A stretch of DNA of 64,000 nucleotides from Chitinophagaceae bacterium (GTDB taxonomy: Bacteria > Bacteroidota > Bacteroidia > Chitinophagales > Chitinophagaceae), in contig JADJFD010000001.1 of the NCBI GenBank assembly GCA_016708765.1, positions 806,001-870,000 of the forward strand. Reading direction: 5' to 3'. The first letter of the stretch is position 1; each line of letters begins with the position of its first letter. Of the stretch, positions 27,297-36,434 are shown in pieces. The translations under genes were made by a program, and so were the position numbers. Below the pieces are notes generated by a model, which saw only the letters and a program-made list of their open reading frames with translations, was not told the DNA's origin and ran no database searches.

Positions 27297-28052
27297 TCGT
27301 CCTGTAAAATCAATCCTGTTTAAATAGACAGTACCATTGTCTTTTAAATACTCATCCACTGCTTTTCTTGCACCTTGCCATGCTCCATAATCATCAATGA
27401 TCAGTACTCCGGATTTTTCCAGTAAAGGAAAAAGATAAGTGAGTTCATGTTTGGTTGATTCGTACCAATCTGTATCTAATCGCAACAAGGCAATCTTTGC
27501 TGGCATGGTTCCCGGAATTGTATCTTCTACTTTTCCTTTTAACAATCTTATATTTCCAACAGGATAGCCTGTACTTTTCATATTCGCCTCTACTTCTTCA
27601 TAAGAAGCGAAACACCAGCTATTATTTCCGTCATCCTTTTTATTCTTTTCCCACTCAATTTTTTCTTCTACACCATCATTCTTACCCGGCTCTGTCATTC
27701 CAGCAAAAGTATCATACAGGTATATTTTCCGATCAACTACATTTTCATTTTTCAGTAGTAAGGCAACCAACATTGAAGAACCACCTTTCCAAACACCACA
27801 TTCTACAAAATCACCAGGGATATTATTCTTCAAAATGTATTTCACAGAAGTATAAAGAGTATAACATCGTTCAATCCCCACCATTGTATAATCTTTTATT
27901 TTACCATACAACTCTATAAATTCAGCATCATTTTCAATATCAGAGTTATTCGCCTTCCGGAAACGTTGTCGTAGCTTTTCCAGGCTTGATTGACGAACAA
28001 TCTTAAGTCCCAGCAACGACAATGGATAATTTATAATATCTGAAAACTTCAC
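27282..28052 (-). CDS. TylF/MycF-type sugar O-methyltransferase
   Basis: 256 residues, macrocin-O-methyltransferase family. FVECGVWKGGSSMLVALLL is motif I, YLYDTFAGMTEPG is the acidic strand region, and LLRLDTDWYESTKHEL with LIIDDYGAWQGARKAVDEY carries the metal-binding Asp residues of this magnesium-dependent family. Family members methylate sugar hydroxyls, so it may add a methyl group to the surface glycan made by the neighbouring locus. It is transcribed towards the glycosyltransferase block from downstream of lepA. Confidence 0.87.
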   Translation of the reverse strand: MKFSDIINYPLSLLGLKIVRQSSLEKLRQRFRKANNSDIENDAEFIELYGKIKDYTMVGIERCYTLYTSVKYILKNNIPGDFVECGVWKGGSSMLVALLLKNENVVDRKIYLYDTFAGMTEPGKNDGVEEKIEWEKNKKDDGNNSWCFASYEEVEANMKSTGYPVGNIRLLKGKVEDTIPGTMPAKIALLRLDTDWYESTKHELTYLFPLLEKSGVLIIDDYGAWQGARKAVDEYLKDNGTVYLNRIDFTGRLLIK

Positions 28053-28083
28053 TCTTATCTATTTAAAGTCTAAAATACAATAA

Positions 28084-28111
28084 TAAAAAAAGGCATCCGT
28101 CTTTGATGCCT
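28084..28111 (-). terminator. Intrinsic terminator downstream of lepA
   Basis: On the minus strand AGGCATC pairs with GATGCCT around a 7-base loop and is followed by seven T residues. It lies between the lepA stop (28155) and the tylF-like start (28052), separating the two units. Confidence 0.8.
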
Positions 28112-28154
28112 ATATAATTCTTGAACCCCTACTGACTATTCACCATTCACTAAA

Positions 28155-29948
28155 TTAATCATCCAACTTCAACACCGCCAAAAATGCCTCCTGAGGTATT
28201 TCCACATTTCCTATCTGTCTCATTCGCTTTTTTCCTTCTTTCTGCTTCTCTAATAATTTACGTTTACGACTTATGTCACCACCATAACATTTTGCAGTTA
28301 CATCTTTACGCATAGCAGAGATAGTTTCTCTTGCTAGTACTTTAGCACCTATCGCTGCCTGAATTGCGATCTGGAATTGCTGACGGGGAACCAGTTCTTT
28401 CAATTTCTCACAAAGCTTTCTACCAAATTCCTGCCCCCTTGCCCGGTGTATCAATGCACTTAAGGCATCCACTTTATCACCATTCAACAGAATATCCATT
28501 TTTACAATATCCGCATCACGGAAACCGATCGGATGATAATCAAACGAAGCATAACCTCTTGTTTGCGATTTCAGTTTATCATAAAAATCAAAAACAATCT
28601 CTGTCAATGGCATTTCAAAAATCAACTCAACTCTTGTTGTAGTCAGGTAGCTTTGGTTCATCAGCATACCTCTTTTACCCAAGCAAAGGGTCATGATGTT
28701 CCCAATGTATTCCGGCTTTGTAATTATCTGTGCTTTAATGAAAGGCTCTTCAATCCTTTCTGTCTTTACTGGGTCTGGAAATTCAGTTGGGTTGTTTACA
28801 ATTATTTTTTCTCCAGCAGTGGTATAAGCTATAAAACTTACGTTGGGTACTGTAGTAATTACTGTCTGGTTAAACTCTCTTTCCAAACGTTCCTGTATAA
28901 TCTCCATGTGCAGCAACCCAAGGAATCCGCAACGGAAACCAAAACCAAGGGCTTGCGAAGTTTCTAACTCATAAGTCAGCGAAGCATCATTCAACTGCAG
29001 TTTGTCCATACAATCCCGCAGCTCTTCAAAATCTTCTGTGTTTACGGGAAAGATACCTGCGAACACCATCGGCTTCACTTCCTGAAAACCTTTGATGATT
29101 TCCTGTGTAGGATTATCCGCCAATGTAATCGTATCACCCACTTTTACTTCTTTGGCATTTTTAATACCGGTAATCAGGTAGCCAACATCGCCACATTTCA
29201 CTTCGCTTTTCGCCGTCATTTTCATTTTCAAAATACCTACTTCATCCGCTTCATATTCCTGACCGGTACTTACAAATTCCACCTTGTCACCTTTCTTTAT
29301 CGAGCCATTTCTTACCCGGAAATAAACGATGATTCCGCGGAAGGAATTGAACATACTATCAAAAATCAATGCCTGTAACGGAGCATCTGGCTTACCAACT
29401 GGTGCCGGAATTCTGTTCACAATTGCATCCAAAATTCCTTCTACACCAATGCCAGTACGGCCGCTGGCATGTAGTATTTCTTCCTTCTTACAACCAATCA
29501 ATTCGATGATCTGGTCTTCTACTTCCTCAATCATTGCCCCGTCCATATCAATCTTATTGATGACAGGAATTATCTCAAGATCATTATCAATTGCAAGATA
29601 TAAGTTGCTGATAGTCTGGGCTTGAATACCCTGTGTAGCATCTACTAAAAGCAGACAACCTTCGCAAGCAGCCAGTGCCCTGCTCACCTCATAACTAAAG
29701 TCCACATGGCCCGGAGTATCAATCAGGTTCAGCGTATATTCCTGTCCATCGGTATGCTTATAATCAATTTGAATAGCATGACTCTTAATAGTAATTCCCT
29801 TCTCCCTTTCTAGGTCCATATCATCCAACACTTGATCCATCATATCTCTGTCGCTAATGGTACCAGTAGATTGTAACAGACGGTCAGCCAGAGTAGATTT
29901 TCCGTGGTCAATATGTGCGATGATGCAAAAATTTCTGATGTTCTTCAT
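28155..29948 (-). CDS. lepA: Elongation factor 4 (LepA)
   Basis: Ribosome back-translocating GTPase. 597 residues, the usual length. G1 AHIDHGKST at about 11-19, G3 DTPGHVDF, G4 NKIDM; then EF-G-like domains II, III and V and the LepA-specific C-terminal domain (RHKGKQKEGKKRMR-like basic tail: QKEGKKRMRQIGNVEIPQEA). The sequence is uninterrupted over 1.8 kb, which shows that base quality is good in this part of the window. Confidence 0.97.
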   Translation of the reverse strand: MKNIRNFCIIAHIDHGKSTLADRLLQSTGTISDRDMMDQVLDDMDLEREKGITIKSHAIQIDYKHTDGQEYTLNLIDTPGHVDFSYEVSRALAACEGCLLLVDATQGIQAQTISNLYLAIDNDLEIIPVINKIDMDGAMIEEVEDQIIELIGCKKEEILHASGRTGIGVEGILDAIVNRIPAPVGKPDAPLQALIFDSMFNSFRGIIVYFRVRNGSIKKGDKVEFVSTGQEYEADEVGILKMKMTAKSEVKCGDVGYLITGIKNAKEVKVGDTITLADNPTQEIIKGFQEVKPMVFAGIFPVNTEDFEELRDCMDKLQLNDASLTYELETSQALGFGFRCGFLGLLHMEIIQERLEREFNQTVITTVPNVSFIAYTTAGEKIIVNNPTEFPDPVKTERIEEPFIKAQIITKPEYIGNIMTLCLGKRGMLMNQSYLTTTRVELIFEMPLTEIVFDFYDKLKSQTRGYASFDYHPIGFRDADIVKMDILLNGDKVDALSALIHRARGQEFGRKLCEKLKELVPRQQFQIAIQAAIGAKVLARETISAMRKDVTAKCYGGDISRKRKLLEKQKEGKKRMRQIGNVEIPQEAFLAVLKLDD

Positions 29949-30293
29949 GTACTAAATACCTCTTTTTTCAGGTGGGCAAAGGTAGGCGATTTAAGCGAGG
30001 ATTTAGTAGTATTTAGACTGTTGCCTTGTCATTCCGACGAAGGAGGAATCAGGTATTGTTTACCGAGCTTTAGAGCCTTGATTGAACTTCCGTTGCAATC
30101 TCTGATTTGTTCATTTTTTTTCTTTCAGTGAAAGAGAACAAATGAATCTCCGTTCGGGGTTCTGTTCGCTATTCATCAATAGCATATGTATTAAACCATG
30201 GGCTATCGAAACTTACTTTTGAAAAAACTTTTATCAGGTTCCAAGTAATGAAAGATTTCTAAATGAAAATTCTATCTTAGTACAAACCTTGCT
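29949..30293. repeat. Gene-free spacer with intergenic repeats upstream of lepA
   Basis: 345 bases without a credible gene. It includes a GTCATTCCGACGAAGGAGGA repeat word at 30028-30047, related to one in the 7.2 kb spacer, and an imperfect hairpin at 30106-30142 (TTTGTTC ... CTTTC-AGT-GAAAG ... GAACAAA). The promoter of lepA should lie at the 29.95 kb end but no box is clear. Confidence 0.5.
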
Positions 30294-30707
30294 ATGATTT
30301 TCATCTACATCTTCATGATACTTCTTGCCGCCTTTCCAGTATTGCTTACCATCTGGAGAATGCGACGGGCTGCAATGGTTAAAAAGAATGGTATCTATAC
30401 CGATGCAATTGTTACAAAAGTGAAATCCATTCGTTTACGTCACTCACCGATAGATATTCTTACACTTGAATACAAAGACAGAGCCACCGGACAATCCTTC
30501 TATGGTAAAGCCACTGTACATTATATGAGAAATAATATAGGCGATAGAATTACAATCGCCTATTTGCCAGAAAAACCTGCTACATACGCTATATCCGACA
30601 CAAAAAAAGGTTTTACCGGAATTCTTATTTTCACCATCATTCTATTTCTTTTTATGCTGTTTGCTGTTTATAAGATTGATGAAATGGTACGAACAGGGCA
30701 GATGTAA
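30294..30707 (+). CDS. DUF3592-like membrane protein
   Basis: 137 residues. Two membrane helices (about 3-20 and 108-128) enclose a beta-rich loop of about 75 residues with YTDAIVTKVKS, LEYKDRATGQSFYGKA and YLPEKPATYAI, the pattern of DUF3592 proteins. Function unknown; the loop is probably periplasmic or cytoplasmic and OB-like. No operon partner is obvious. Confidence 0.7.
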   Translation: MIFIYIFMILLAAFPVLLTIWRMRRAAMVKKNGIYTDAIVTKVKSIRLRHSPIDILTLEYKDRATGQSFYGKATVHYMRNNIGDRITIAYLPEKPATYAISDTKKGFTGILIFTIILFLFMLFAVYKIDEMVRTGQM

Positions 30708-30740
30708 TAGCTGACTTTAAATAAGCTATCTTCCCATCTT

Positions 30741-31337
30741 ATGGAAACAACACAGTTTGATACGTTAATAGATAGCTATATCAGCAACAAGGTAGGCATC
30801 GATATAAACTTTCTCTCCGACAAACTGGTCAAAGGCCTGCAGCAAAATATCAGTCAATTACATAGTACTAACAAAATGACACAGGCAGGTATTGGCAATG
30901 CAGCGGTAAAAGATAGCAATCAAAAAATGCGGAGCGATAAAATAGCCTGGCTAGATAAAACGAATAACAATGCCTTTGAACAAGAGTTTTTAGAACTCGC
31001 CGAAAGCTTCATTGCTCACCTCAACAGCAGTTGCTATACCGGCATACACAATTACGAATTTCATTATGCCGTTTACGAAGCAGGTAGTTATTATAAAAAG
31101 CATATCGACCAGTTTCAATCAGATGATAAAAGAAAATTTTCTTTTATCAATTACCTTAATGATGACTGGCAGGAAGCCGACGGCGGCCAGCTACACTTGT
31201 ACCATGGTAGAGAAGTACAAAAGATACAACCCCAATCAAAAACTGCCGTATTCTTTAAAAGCAACGAAATGGAACATGAAGTGGTGTTATGTAACCGCAG
31301 TCGAATGAGCATCAGCGGTTGGTTGAAAAGCAGTTAA
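30741..31337 (+). CDS. 2-oxoglutarate/Fe(II)-dependent dioxygenase (prolyl-4-hydroxylase type)
   Basis: 198 residues, double-stranded beta-helix domain in the C-terminal half. The iron triad is visible: His121 and Asp123 in YYKKHIDQF, and His179 in EMEHEVVL. Arg188 or Arg186 nine to seven residues later would bind 2-oxoglutarate. FSFINYLNDDWQEADGGQLHL is the characteristic core. Substrate unknown; small bacterial members hydroxylate proteins or free amino acids. It starts 33 bp after the DUF3592 gene. Confidence 0.85.
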   Translation: METTQFDTLIDSYISNKVGIDINFLSDKLVKGLQQNISQLHSTNKMTQAGIGNAAVKDSNQKMRSDKIAWLDKTNNNAFEQEFLELAESFIAHLNSSCYTGIHNYEFHYAVYEAGSYYKKHIDQFQSDDKRKFSFINYLNDDWQEADGGQLHLYHGREVQKIQPQSKTAVFFKSNEMEHEVVLCNRSRMSISGWLKSS

Positions 31338-31388
31338 TTTTTGACTATCCTCCAAAACTGTAGTAAAAGCATGGATTAAAAAAAATCT

Positions 31389-32363
31389 TTAAACAATTAT
31401 CACCACTTTCCCTTTATGCTTTCCTTCACCAAAATGCTGAATAGCTTTTCGGATTTCGCTAAAAGAATAAGGCCCGTCTATTACAGGTTTTATTTTACCC
31501 GCAGCATATAGATTATTGATATATTCCAAATCTCTGTTTGGTTTCAATGCAACAATTATCAATCTCTTATTAGTAAATATCCTTATCCAGAATTTTAAAA
31601 TCAATAACTGTAGCAATCGACCAACCTTGCCTCCCACCGTTACGTACTTTCCATTTTTATGTAGCGAACGCAGGAATACCAATGGCGAACGATTAGTTTT
31701 TGCATCAATCACCAAATTGTATCGCTGCCCGTTCTTTGTAAAATCTTCTTTGGTGTAATCAATGCACTCATCAAACCCGGTTGTCTTCATCATTGCAAAT
31801 TTATCTCCAGCATCTACCCCCATTACGGTAACGTCAAACTGTTTGGCGATTTGTAAACCGAAATTGCCCACTCCTCCACCTGCACCGTTTATAAGTACTG
31901 TTTGTCCATCCTTAATATTTCCTTTTTCAACAATAGCCTGATAGGCCAGCATAGATGCATGTGGTATAGATGCCGCATCGGTAAAAGACATGTCCGCAGG
32001 TTTAAGCATTACTGCTTTTTCATTGATGCAGATATATTCGGCAAAACTTCCAAATCCATAGTTTGAAATATCGCCATACACTTCATCACCCACTTTAAAT
32101 AATGTTACGCCGCTTCCTACATCTTCCACCACACCAGACAGCTCCATTCCGGGAATTGGGTTCTTCGGTTTTCGCAAACCAAACAGCAATCGATATACAA
32201 ATGGCTTACCACTTACAAGGCTCCAGTCATAATCATTTACAGCAGTGGCCTTTACTTTTACCAGCAGCTCATTTTTTGTAGGAACAGGTTTATCAATTTC
32301 TATCAATTGCAAATCTTCCGTTGAGCCATATTTAGTACAATAGATTGCTTTCATTGTTTCCAT
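31389..32363 (-). CDS. NAD(P)-dependent alcohol dehydrogenase / quinone oxidoreductase (MDR superfamily)
   Basis: About 324 residues. GroES-like N-terminal domain (AVNDYDWSLVSGKP, PGMELSGVVEDVG) and Rossmann domain with VLINGAGGGVGNFGLQIAKQ. The structural zinc Cys cluster is absent, as in the quinone-reductase branch. The open frame begins at 32393; ATG 32363 (METMKAIYC) or 32354 are better starts because a TACTTTTG box lies just upstream. Function beyond oxidoreductase cannot be set. Confidence 0.82.
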   Translation of the reverse strand: METMKAIYCTKYGSTEDLQLIEIDKPVPTKNELLVKVKATAVNDYDWSLVSGKPFVYRLLFGLRKPKNPIPGMELSGVVEDVGSGVTLFKVGDEVYGDISNYGFGSFAEYICINEKAVMLKPADMSFTDAASIPHASMLAYQAIVEKGNIKDGQTVLINGAGGGVGNFGLQIAKQFDVTVMGVDAGDKFAMMKTTGFDECIDYTKEDFTKNGQRYNLVIDAKTNRSPLVFLRSLHKNGKYVTVGGKVGRLLQLLILKFWIRIFTNKRLIIVALKPNRDLEYINNLYAAGKIKPVIDGPYSFSEIRKAIQHFGEGKHKGKVVIIV

Positions 32364-32531
32364 GCAAACAAAAGTAAAAAATAATGAATTCAATAGTATT
32401 TAAAATGCAAATAGAATAGCTAAGACTATATAAACATTTACGTCATGGATAACATATTTTACAAACATCTGTCAATGTTAAAAAATCAGGCAGGCAATTT
32501 GCTATACATTAACAGACTTATCCCAATAATT

Positions 32532-32915
32532 ATGACCAACACAAAAGCATTGAACAAAACGACTGCAAAAAAAGTACTAGTTGTAGAAGATGATGGCGAA
32601 ATGGGCTTGGTACTAGATATGATTCTTTCAGGAAAAAACATCCACTTAGACTATGTTGACTGCCTATTATCTGCCGAAGAATATCTTAAGGAACAAGAAC
32701 CGGCTGTAATTTTATTGGACAACCAGCTTCCGGATGGATTGGGGGTAGATTTTATAAGCTACCTTAAGAAAAAATATCCTGCTATCAAGATCATCATGAT
32801 TTCGGGACTCGGTTCTGCCAGAGATGTTGCTTTGGAAAATGGTGCTGAAATGTTTTTCGAAAAACCTTTTGCATTGGAAGAATTCGACAAGGCATTGAGT
32901 AGTTTGTTACAATAG
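32532..32915 (+). CDS. Single-domain response regulator (CheY-like)
   Basis: 127 residues from ATG 32532, one receiver domain: VLVVEDDGEMG supplies the acidic pocket, LLDNQLPDGLG the phosphorylated Asp, MISGLG the conserved Ser position and FFEKPF the Lys-Pro. There is no output domain, so it acts on a partner protein or as a phosphate relay. The frame is open to 32445, adding about 29 residues of unlike composition. No histidine kinase is adjacent. Confidence 0.88.
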   Translation: MTNTKALNKTTAKKVLVVEDDGEMGLVLDMILSGKNIHLDYVDCLLSAEEYLKEQEPAVILLDNQLPDGLGVDFISYLKKKYPAIKIIMISGLGSARDVALENGAEMFFEKPFALEEFDKALSSLLQ

Positions 32916-33118
32916 CACAACTATACACTTTTTACGCTTTGGCGGGAATTTCTTAGTCGCCTCACTTTACCTTTTAAAATTTGTTTATTCAAATTCTTTA
33001 ATTTAAGTGGTTGGTGAGGACAAACATCAACCATGGTGTATTACTTATTTGGAACACCTACCAAGGCGGGTATTTGTTACTGCAAGCATAAGTTTTTAGA
33101 AGCAATACACAAAGGCTA

Positions 33119-34360
33119 CTAATTATTAAAATCAGGAATTTCTGGTGTTGGAATTACTAAAATATCGGCATCAACATTACGTTCATTATTTTGAAAAACA
33201 ACATTGATCATTAAATCCGCAAAATTGAATCCAGCTGGCAGCTTGTTTATATTCATTCCAATTACATTATTATGTACTTTCCCATCCGAGCAATTTCCAG
33301 TGGCATTAATTAATTGAAGTCCACACAAATCCGCATATCCAATTTCAAAATGAGAAAGCTTTATGTAGGCGCCTCCATTTACGACGATAGCATTGACACC
33401 TCCCCATTCCCGGGAATCTACACAAATTAATTTTTTAGTACGAAGTATAACAACATCAGTACCGGTAAATTTTGCACCATCATGAATATAAAGCCCGCAA
33501 AATTCATTGTCCAAAATTTTCACTGCATTCACCTGCATTGTAGCACCATTAAGTACCTCAACAGCAGAAAGTCCGTTATTAAATCTTTTACTTTTACAAA
33601 TAAAATCTGCTTTAATAACGGGACTTATGACATGACGTTCTACAAGCATATTATTAACTTCCACATTCGTACTGGCTCCATCGGCCACTATTCCCTGCTG
33701 ATTACTACGAAGAATAATATCGGATAAATCGGCTATAGCATTCTTTAAAAAAATACCTGTACCATAAGACACTAATTCTTTGCTCATTTTCTTTTCGTAT
33801 CCTGCAATCATTCCAACTGAAGTAAATACAATAGTTCCCTTGTTAATAGTAAGTTTGCCCCCTTGTTGATAAATTCCGTAAAGTGTCGCTTTTTCAATAG
33901 TTACATTTTTCAGTATAGTTATTGCCATATCATTTATTACCACTATGGCACCAGGTGCCGGAGCATTGGAAATACGAAGGTTTTCTATTTTTAAAGTAGA
34001 GGAAGAATTGTTGTGTACTGAACCAACCAGAATAGTTTCTGGATTCTTTATCATCCTACCTGGTTTAATGATCCCAATAAGTGTAGTATTACCGGTTATA
34101 ACCAGATTTTCAATATAAGAACCACTAATAATGTTCACTATCACCTGTTGATTATTGTTATTTGCGGTGATGAGAGCAGTTGATATTTTTTGAAAGGGAT
34201 GTAATAGTGTACCATCCCCACCTGCAGCAGCTACTCTATCAACATAAAAAGTGACCGGCTTCTTAAATGTTATTTGTGCAATTACATCGGAGTTACTAAA
34301 TATCAATAAAAAGAAACAGAATAAAAGAGATTGATATTTACTTCTGTATAAGAATTGCAT
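33119..34360 (-). CDS. Secreted right-handed beta-helix protein
   Basis: 413 residues with a signal peptide (hydrophobic stretch ending VIAQ at about 29). The mature protein opens with the DUF1565-like VDRVAAAGGDGTLLHPFQKI and continues with short repeating strands rich in Asn, Ile and Gly (NVIIN, GTGIFLKNA, GLYIHDGAKF), the pattern of parallel beta-helices of the pectate-lyase-like fold. No catalytic residues are recognised, so it may bind or process polysaccharides outside the cell. A tandem GTTAAC-containing repeat lies upstream. Confidence 0.72.
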   Translation of the reverse strand: MQFLYRSKYQSLLFCFFLLIFSNSDVIAQITFKKPVTFYVDRVAAAGGDGTLLHPFQKISTALITANNNNQQVIVNIISGSYIENLVITGNTTLIGIIKPGRMIKNPETILVGSVHNNSSSTLKIENLRISNAPAPGAIVVINDMAITILKNVTIEKATLYGIYQQGGKLTINKGTIVFTSVGMIAGYEKKMSKELVSYGTGIFLKNAIADLSDIILRSNQQGIVADGASTNVEVNNMLVERHVISPVIKADFICKSKRFNNGLSAVEVLNGATMQVNAVKILDNEFCGLYIHDGAKFTGTDVVILRTKKLICVDSREWGGVNAIVVNGGAYIKLSHFEIGYADLCGLQLINATGNCSDGKVHNNVIGMNINKLPAGFNFADLMINVVFQNNERNVDADILVIPTPEIPDFNN

Positions 34361-34367
34361 ATAAAAA

Positions 34368-34394
34368 TACTAAGTTAACGTCTACTAAGTTAAC
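34368..34394. promoter_or_regulatory. Tandem 12-bp direct repeat upstream of the beta-helix gene
   Basis: TACTAAGTTAAC occurs at 34368-34379 and again at 34383-34394, spaced three bases (15-bp period), each containing the palindrome GTTAAC. It begins 8 bp upstream of the beta-helix start codon on the opposite strand, a position where a regulator could bind, although a simple duplication is equally possible. Confidence 0.4.
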
Positions 34395-34575
34395 AACTAT
34401 ATAGTGGCTAATATAAAAAAGGAATAGAAATCCAAAAGATTGATTTTAAAACTTATCTCTGCCTATCGGTTGGCAGGTTGTAGTTGAACCAATCGTTGAC
34501 ATAAGAACTTTTAATCAAAGTTATAAGAACTTAAATTGTATTTAATTTTATGTCTTTACAGGTAATTGAATAACA

Positions 34576-35610
34576 CTAATTAACTGGCTGTGGAGTTGAA
34601 TAAATTGCATCCACTGTGCCACCTCCAGCCAAGTGAATCTTTTTATCTCCACCGTTTATTGCATCACAACTGGCAATCGAAAATTGAAGCCCCCACCCCA
34701 AAGTGTGAAAGTAAACCCGTTTACTATCTGCTGTCCAGTAAGGCACACCATTAATTTTATCATCATCCATAATATTCTTTTCATCACTACCGTCAGGTTT
34801 TATTCTGATGATATCGGCATTACCAGGCAAGGGTATTAACTCTAGAAATTTTGATCTTGAAAAGGATATGTATTTTCCATCAGGGCTCCAACATGGATCA
34901 AAGCAATATTTATCATCATTGGTGAGGCGGATCTCATTTTCAATTTCTTTAGTTGTTGCATTATAATCTGCGGCATATAATTCAAATTGATCTTGATATC
35001 CAATTAACATTCCCGGAGGCAATGTAACATACACAATCTTTTTTCCATCAGGTGACCATGCAGGATCAGCAAAAAGACTGTTTCGGGTAGAGATTATTTT
35101 AGGATTGTTACCATTAATGTCTGTAATAACTAATCGCCAATGTAAATCATTGCTACCTCTGGCAGGATCAGTACATAAGGCAGCCATCAGTATTTTAGTT
35201 CCATCCGGGCTAAATTTTGCAACACCTTGTTCACTCCATCCATATTTCCCTTTTTGAATAATTACTTTAGGATTTGTTCCATCAATATTAAAAACCATCA
35301 AGTCTGCATTTGCATAATCATTTGATTTATTATCGAGATAATTATTGTTCACCTTTGGAGAGCGGTAACATAAAAATTTTGTCTTATCGGCTGAAACCCT
35401 CACCCACCAATAATTATACGTTAAGTCATTTGTAAGGTTTGTTTCTATTATACCATCATATTTAAAAACCTGTGAAACCACTTGGGTTGAAGAATTTTTA
35501 TCATAGTATATAACTGTATTCCCGGGTGGTGGTTCAGCAGGTGGCTGATTCTTGGTGCAGGCTGAAATGATTATTAATAATAATCCAGCAAAAAGTTGGT
35601 TAACTCTCAT
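34576..35610 (-). CDS. PD40/TolB-like beta-propeller lipoprotein
   Basis: 344 residues. The signal ends in the lipobox IISAC (Cys at about 18), so it is probably an outer-membrane or periplasmic lipoprotein. A Pro-rich linker is followed by repeated WD40-like PD40 blades: KFSPDGTKILM, PAWSPDGKKIVYV, PCWSPDGKYISFS and PYWTADSKRVYF. Such propellers bind proteins or glycans; no enzymatic motif is seen. Stands alone. Confidence 0.82.
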   Translation of the reverse strand: MRVNQLFAGLLLIIISACTKNQPPAEPPPGNTVIYYDKNSSTQVVSQVFKYDGIIETNLTNDLTYNYWWVRVSADKTKFLCYRSPKVNNNYLDNKSNDYANADLMVFNIDGTNPKVIIQKGKYGWSEQGVAKFSPDGTKILMAALCTDPARGSNDLHWRLVITDINGNNPKIISTRNSLFADPAWSPDGKKIVYVTLPPGMLIGYQDQFELYAADYNATTKEIENEIRLTNDDKYCFDPCWSPDGKYISFSRSKFLELIPLPGNADIIRIKPDGSDEKNIMDDDKINGVPYWTADSKRVYFHTLGWGLQFSIASCDAINGGDKKIHLAGGGTVDAIYSTPQPVN

Positions 35611-35956
35611 AATTTAGTATAATTGTTCTATAAAGATGGCAAGTATTGCGCCAATAGTTGCCAGTTACCTTAAATTATTTAAAAACCTTGACAAGGGGAC
35701 AAAAGAGCTAAAACTCCCGTTGTTTTACAATAAAAAAAATACGTATAAATCCCGAGTTATTTATTATTTAGATTGTAAAGGAGTTTTTAAAAGACGGTTC
35801 GGTTAGCTATATCATGGGTGCTTCCAATGCGCAGACCTGCTACCTAATTAGAAATTTCTATTACTTCTATAACAGGGGAAAATATCGGTTATAATAAGAA
35901 CATTGTTTTGCTTTTTATGCTTTATCAATCTTAATATTGAAGACGTCCAGATAACA
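35611..35956. other. Spacer with no recognised gene
   Basis: 346 AT-rich bases. Short A and T runs but no open frame of substance, no strong hairpin and no repeat shared with the other spacers. It should hold the promoter of the lipoprotein (left end) and of the 35957 gene (right end); no clear box is seen. Confidence 0.4.
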
Positions 35957-36334
35957 ATGACGAAAAAAGCAGATTGGATATCTATTGGTAAATTGAAAAA
36001 AATAGGAAGTACAAAAGCCTCCTTGAAATATAGATTATCGTGTAGTGATACAGTCTATTTCCTTTCTATGAAAAATTTTACTAAGCGAGAAGAAAAAGTA
36101 GAATCACACTTCTTCGGAGTAAAATTTTCTGGAATTGATGATACATTTGAAAAATTCTACGAGCTTTTAAAATCATTTTTTCTGGATGAAAATCGTAAAA
36201 ATAAAAATTATTCACAAACATTTAGGTTGGTTGAAAAAATGGTTAATCTGCAACATTACCCACTGATCAAAGGCAAAGGCATAATGGTGAGTACTAATGA
36301 AGGCTATATTGATAAACTTTTTGGTAAAAGATGA
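35957..36334 (+). CDS. Uncharacterised small protein
   Basis: About 125 residues from the ATG at 35957 (MTKKADWISIGKL). The frame is open to 35903, but that segment looks non-coding. Basic and soluble, no signal peptide; the middle (ESHFFGVKFSGIDDTFEKFYELLKSFF) is likely helical. No family recognised. The next gene's long open frame overlaps its 3' end, but the supported start of that gene is 100 bp downstream. Confidence 0.5.
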   Translation: MTKKADWISIGKLKKIGSTKASLKYRLSCSDTVYFLSMKNFTKREEKVESHFFGVKFSGIDDTFEKFYELLKSFFLDENRKNKNYSQTFRLVEKMVNLQHYPLIKGKGIMVSTNEGYIDKLFGKR

Positions 36335-36358
36335 TCTTGCTCTCATTCACTACTTACT

Positions 36359-36380
36359 ACCTAACTGCCGGCAGTTAGGT
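36359..36380. repeat. Perfect 22-bp palindrome
   Basis: ACCTAACTGCC is followed directly by its complement GGCAGTTAGGT. The position between two genes, 55 bp before an MFS start codon and 37 bp before its likely -7 box, allows an operator or a hairpin terminator without T-run. Confidence 0.45.
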
Positions 36381-36416
36381 TCTCCATTCACCCCTTCCCC
36401 TCTCCTCATTACCCCT

Positions 36417-36424
36417 TACTTTTG
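36417..36424 (+). promoter_or_regulatory. TAnnTTTG -7 element (TACTTTTG)
   Basis: TACTTTTG matches the Bacteroidota -7 consensus and lies 10 bp before the ATG of the MFS gene. The -33 TTG element is not evident, so the promoter is weak or regulated. Confidence 0.4.
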
Positions 36425-36434
36425 CATCTTCGCA

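Noticed and set aside
29904..30131. 75-codon frame upstream of lepA
   Set aside because: It begins antisense inside lepA and continues through an intergenic repeat; no coding signature.
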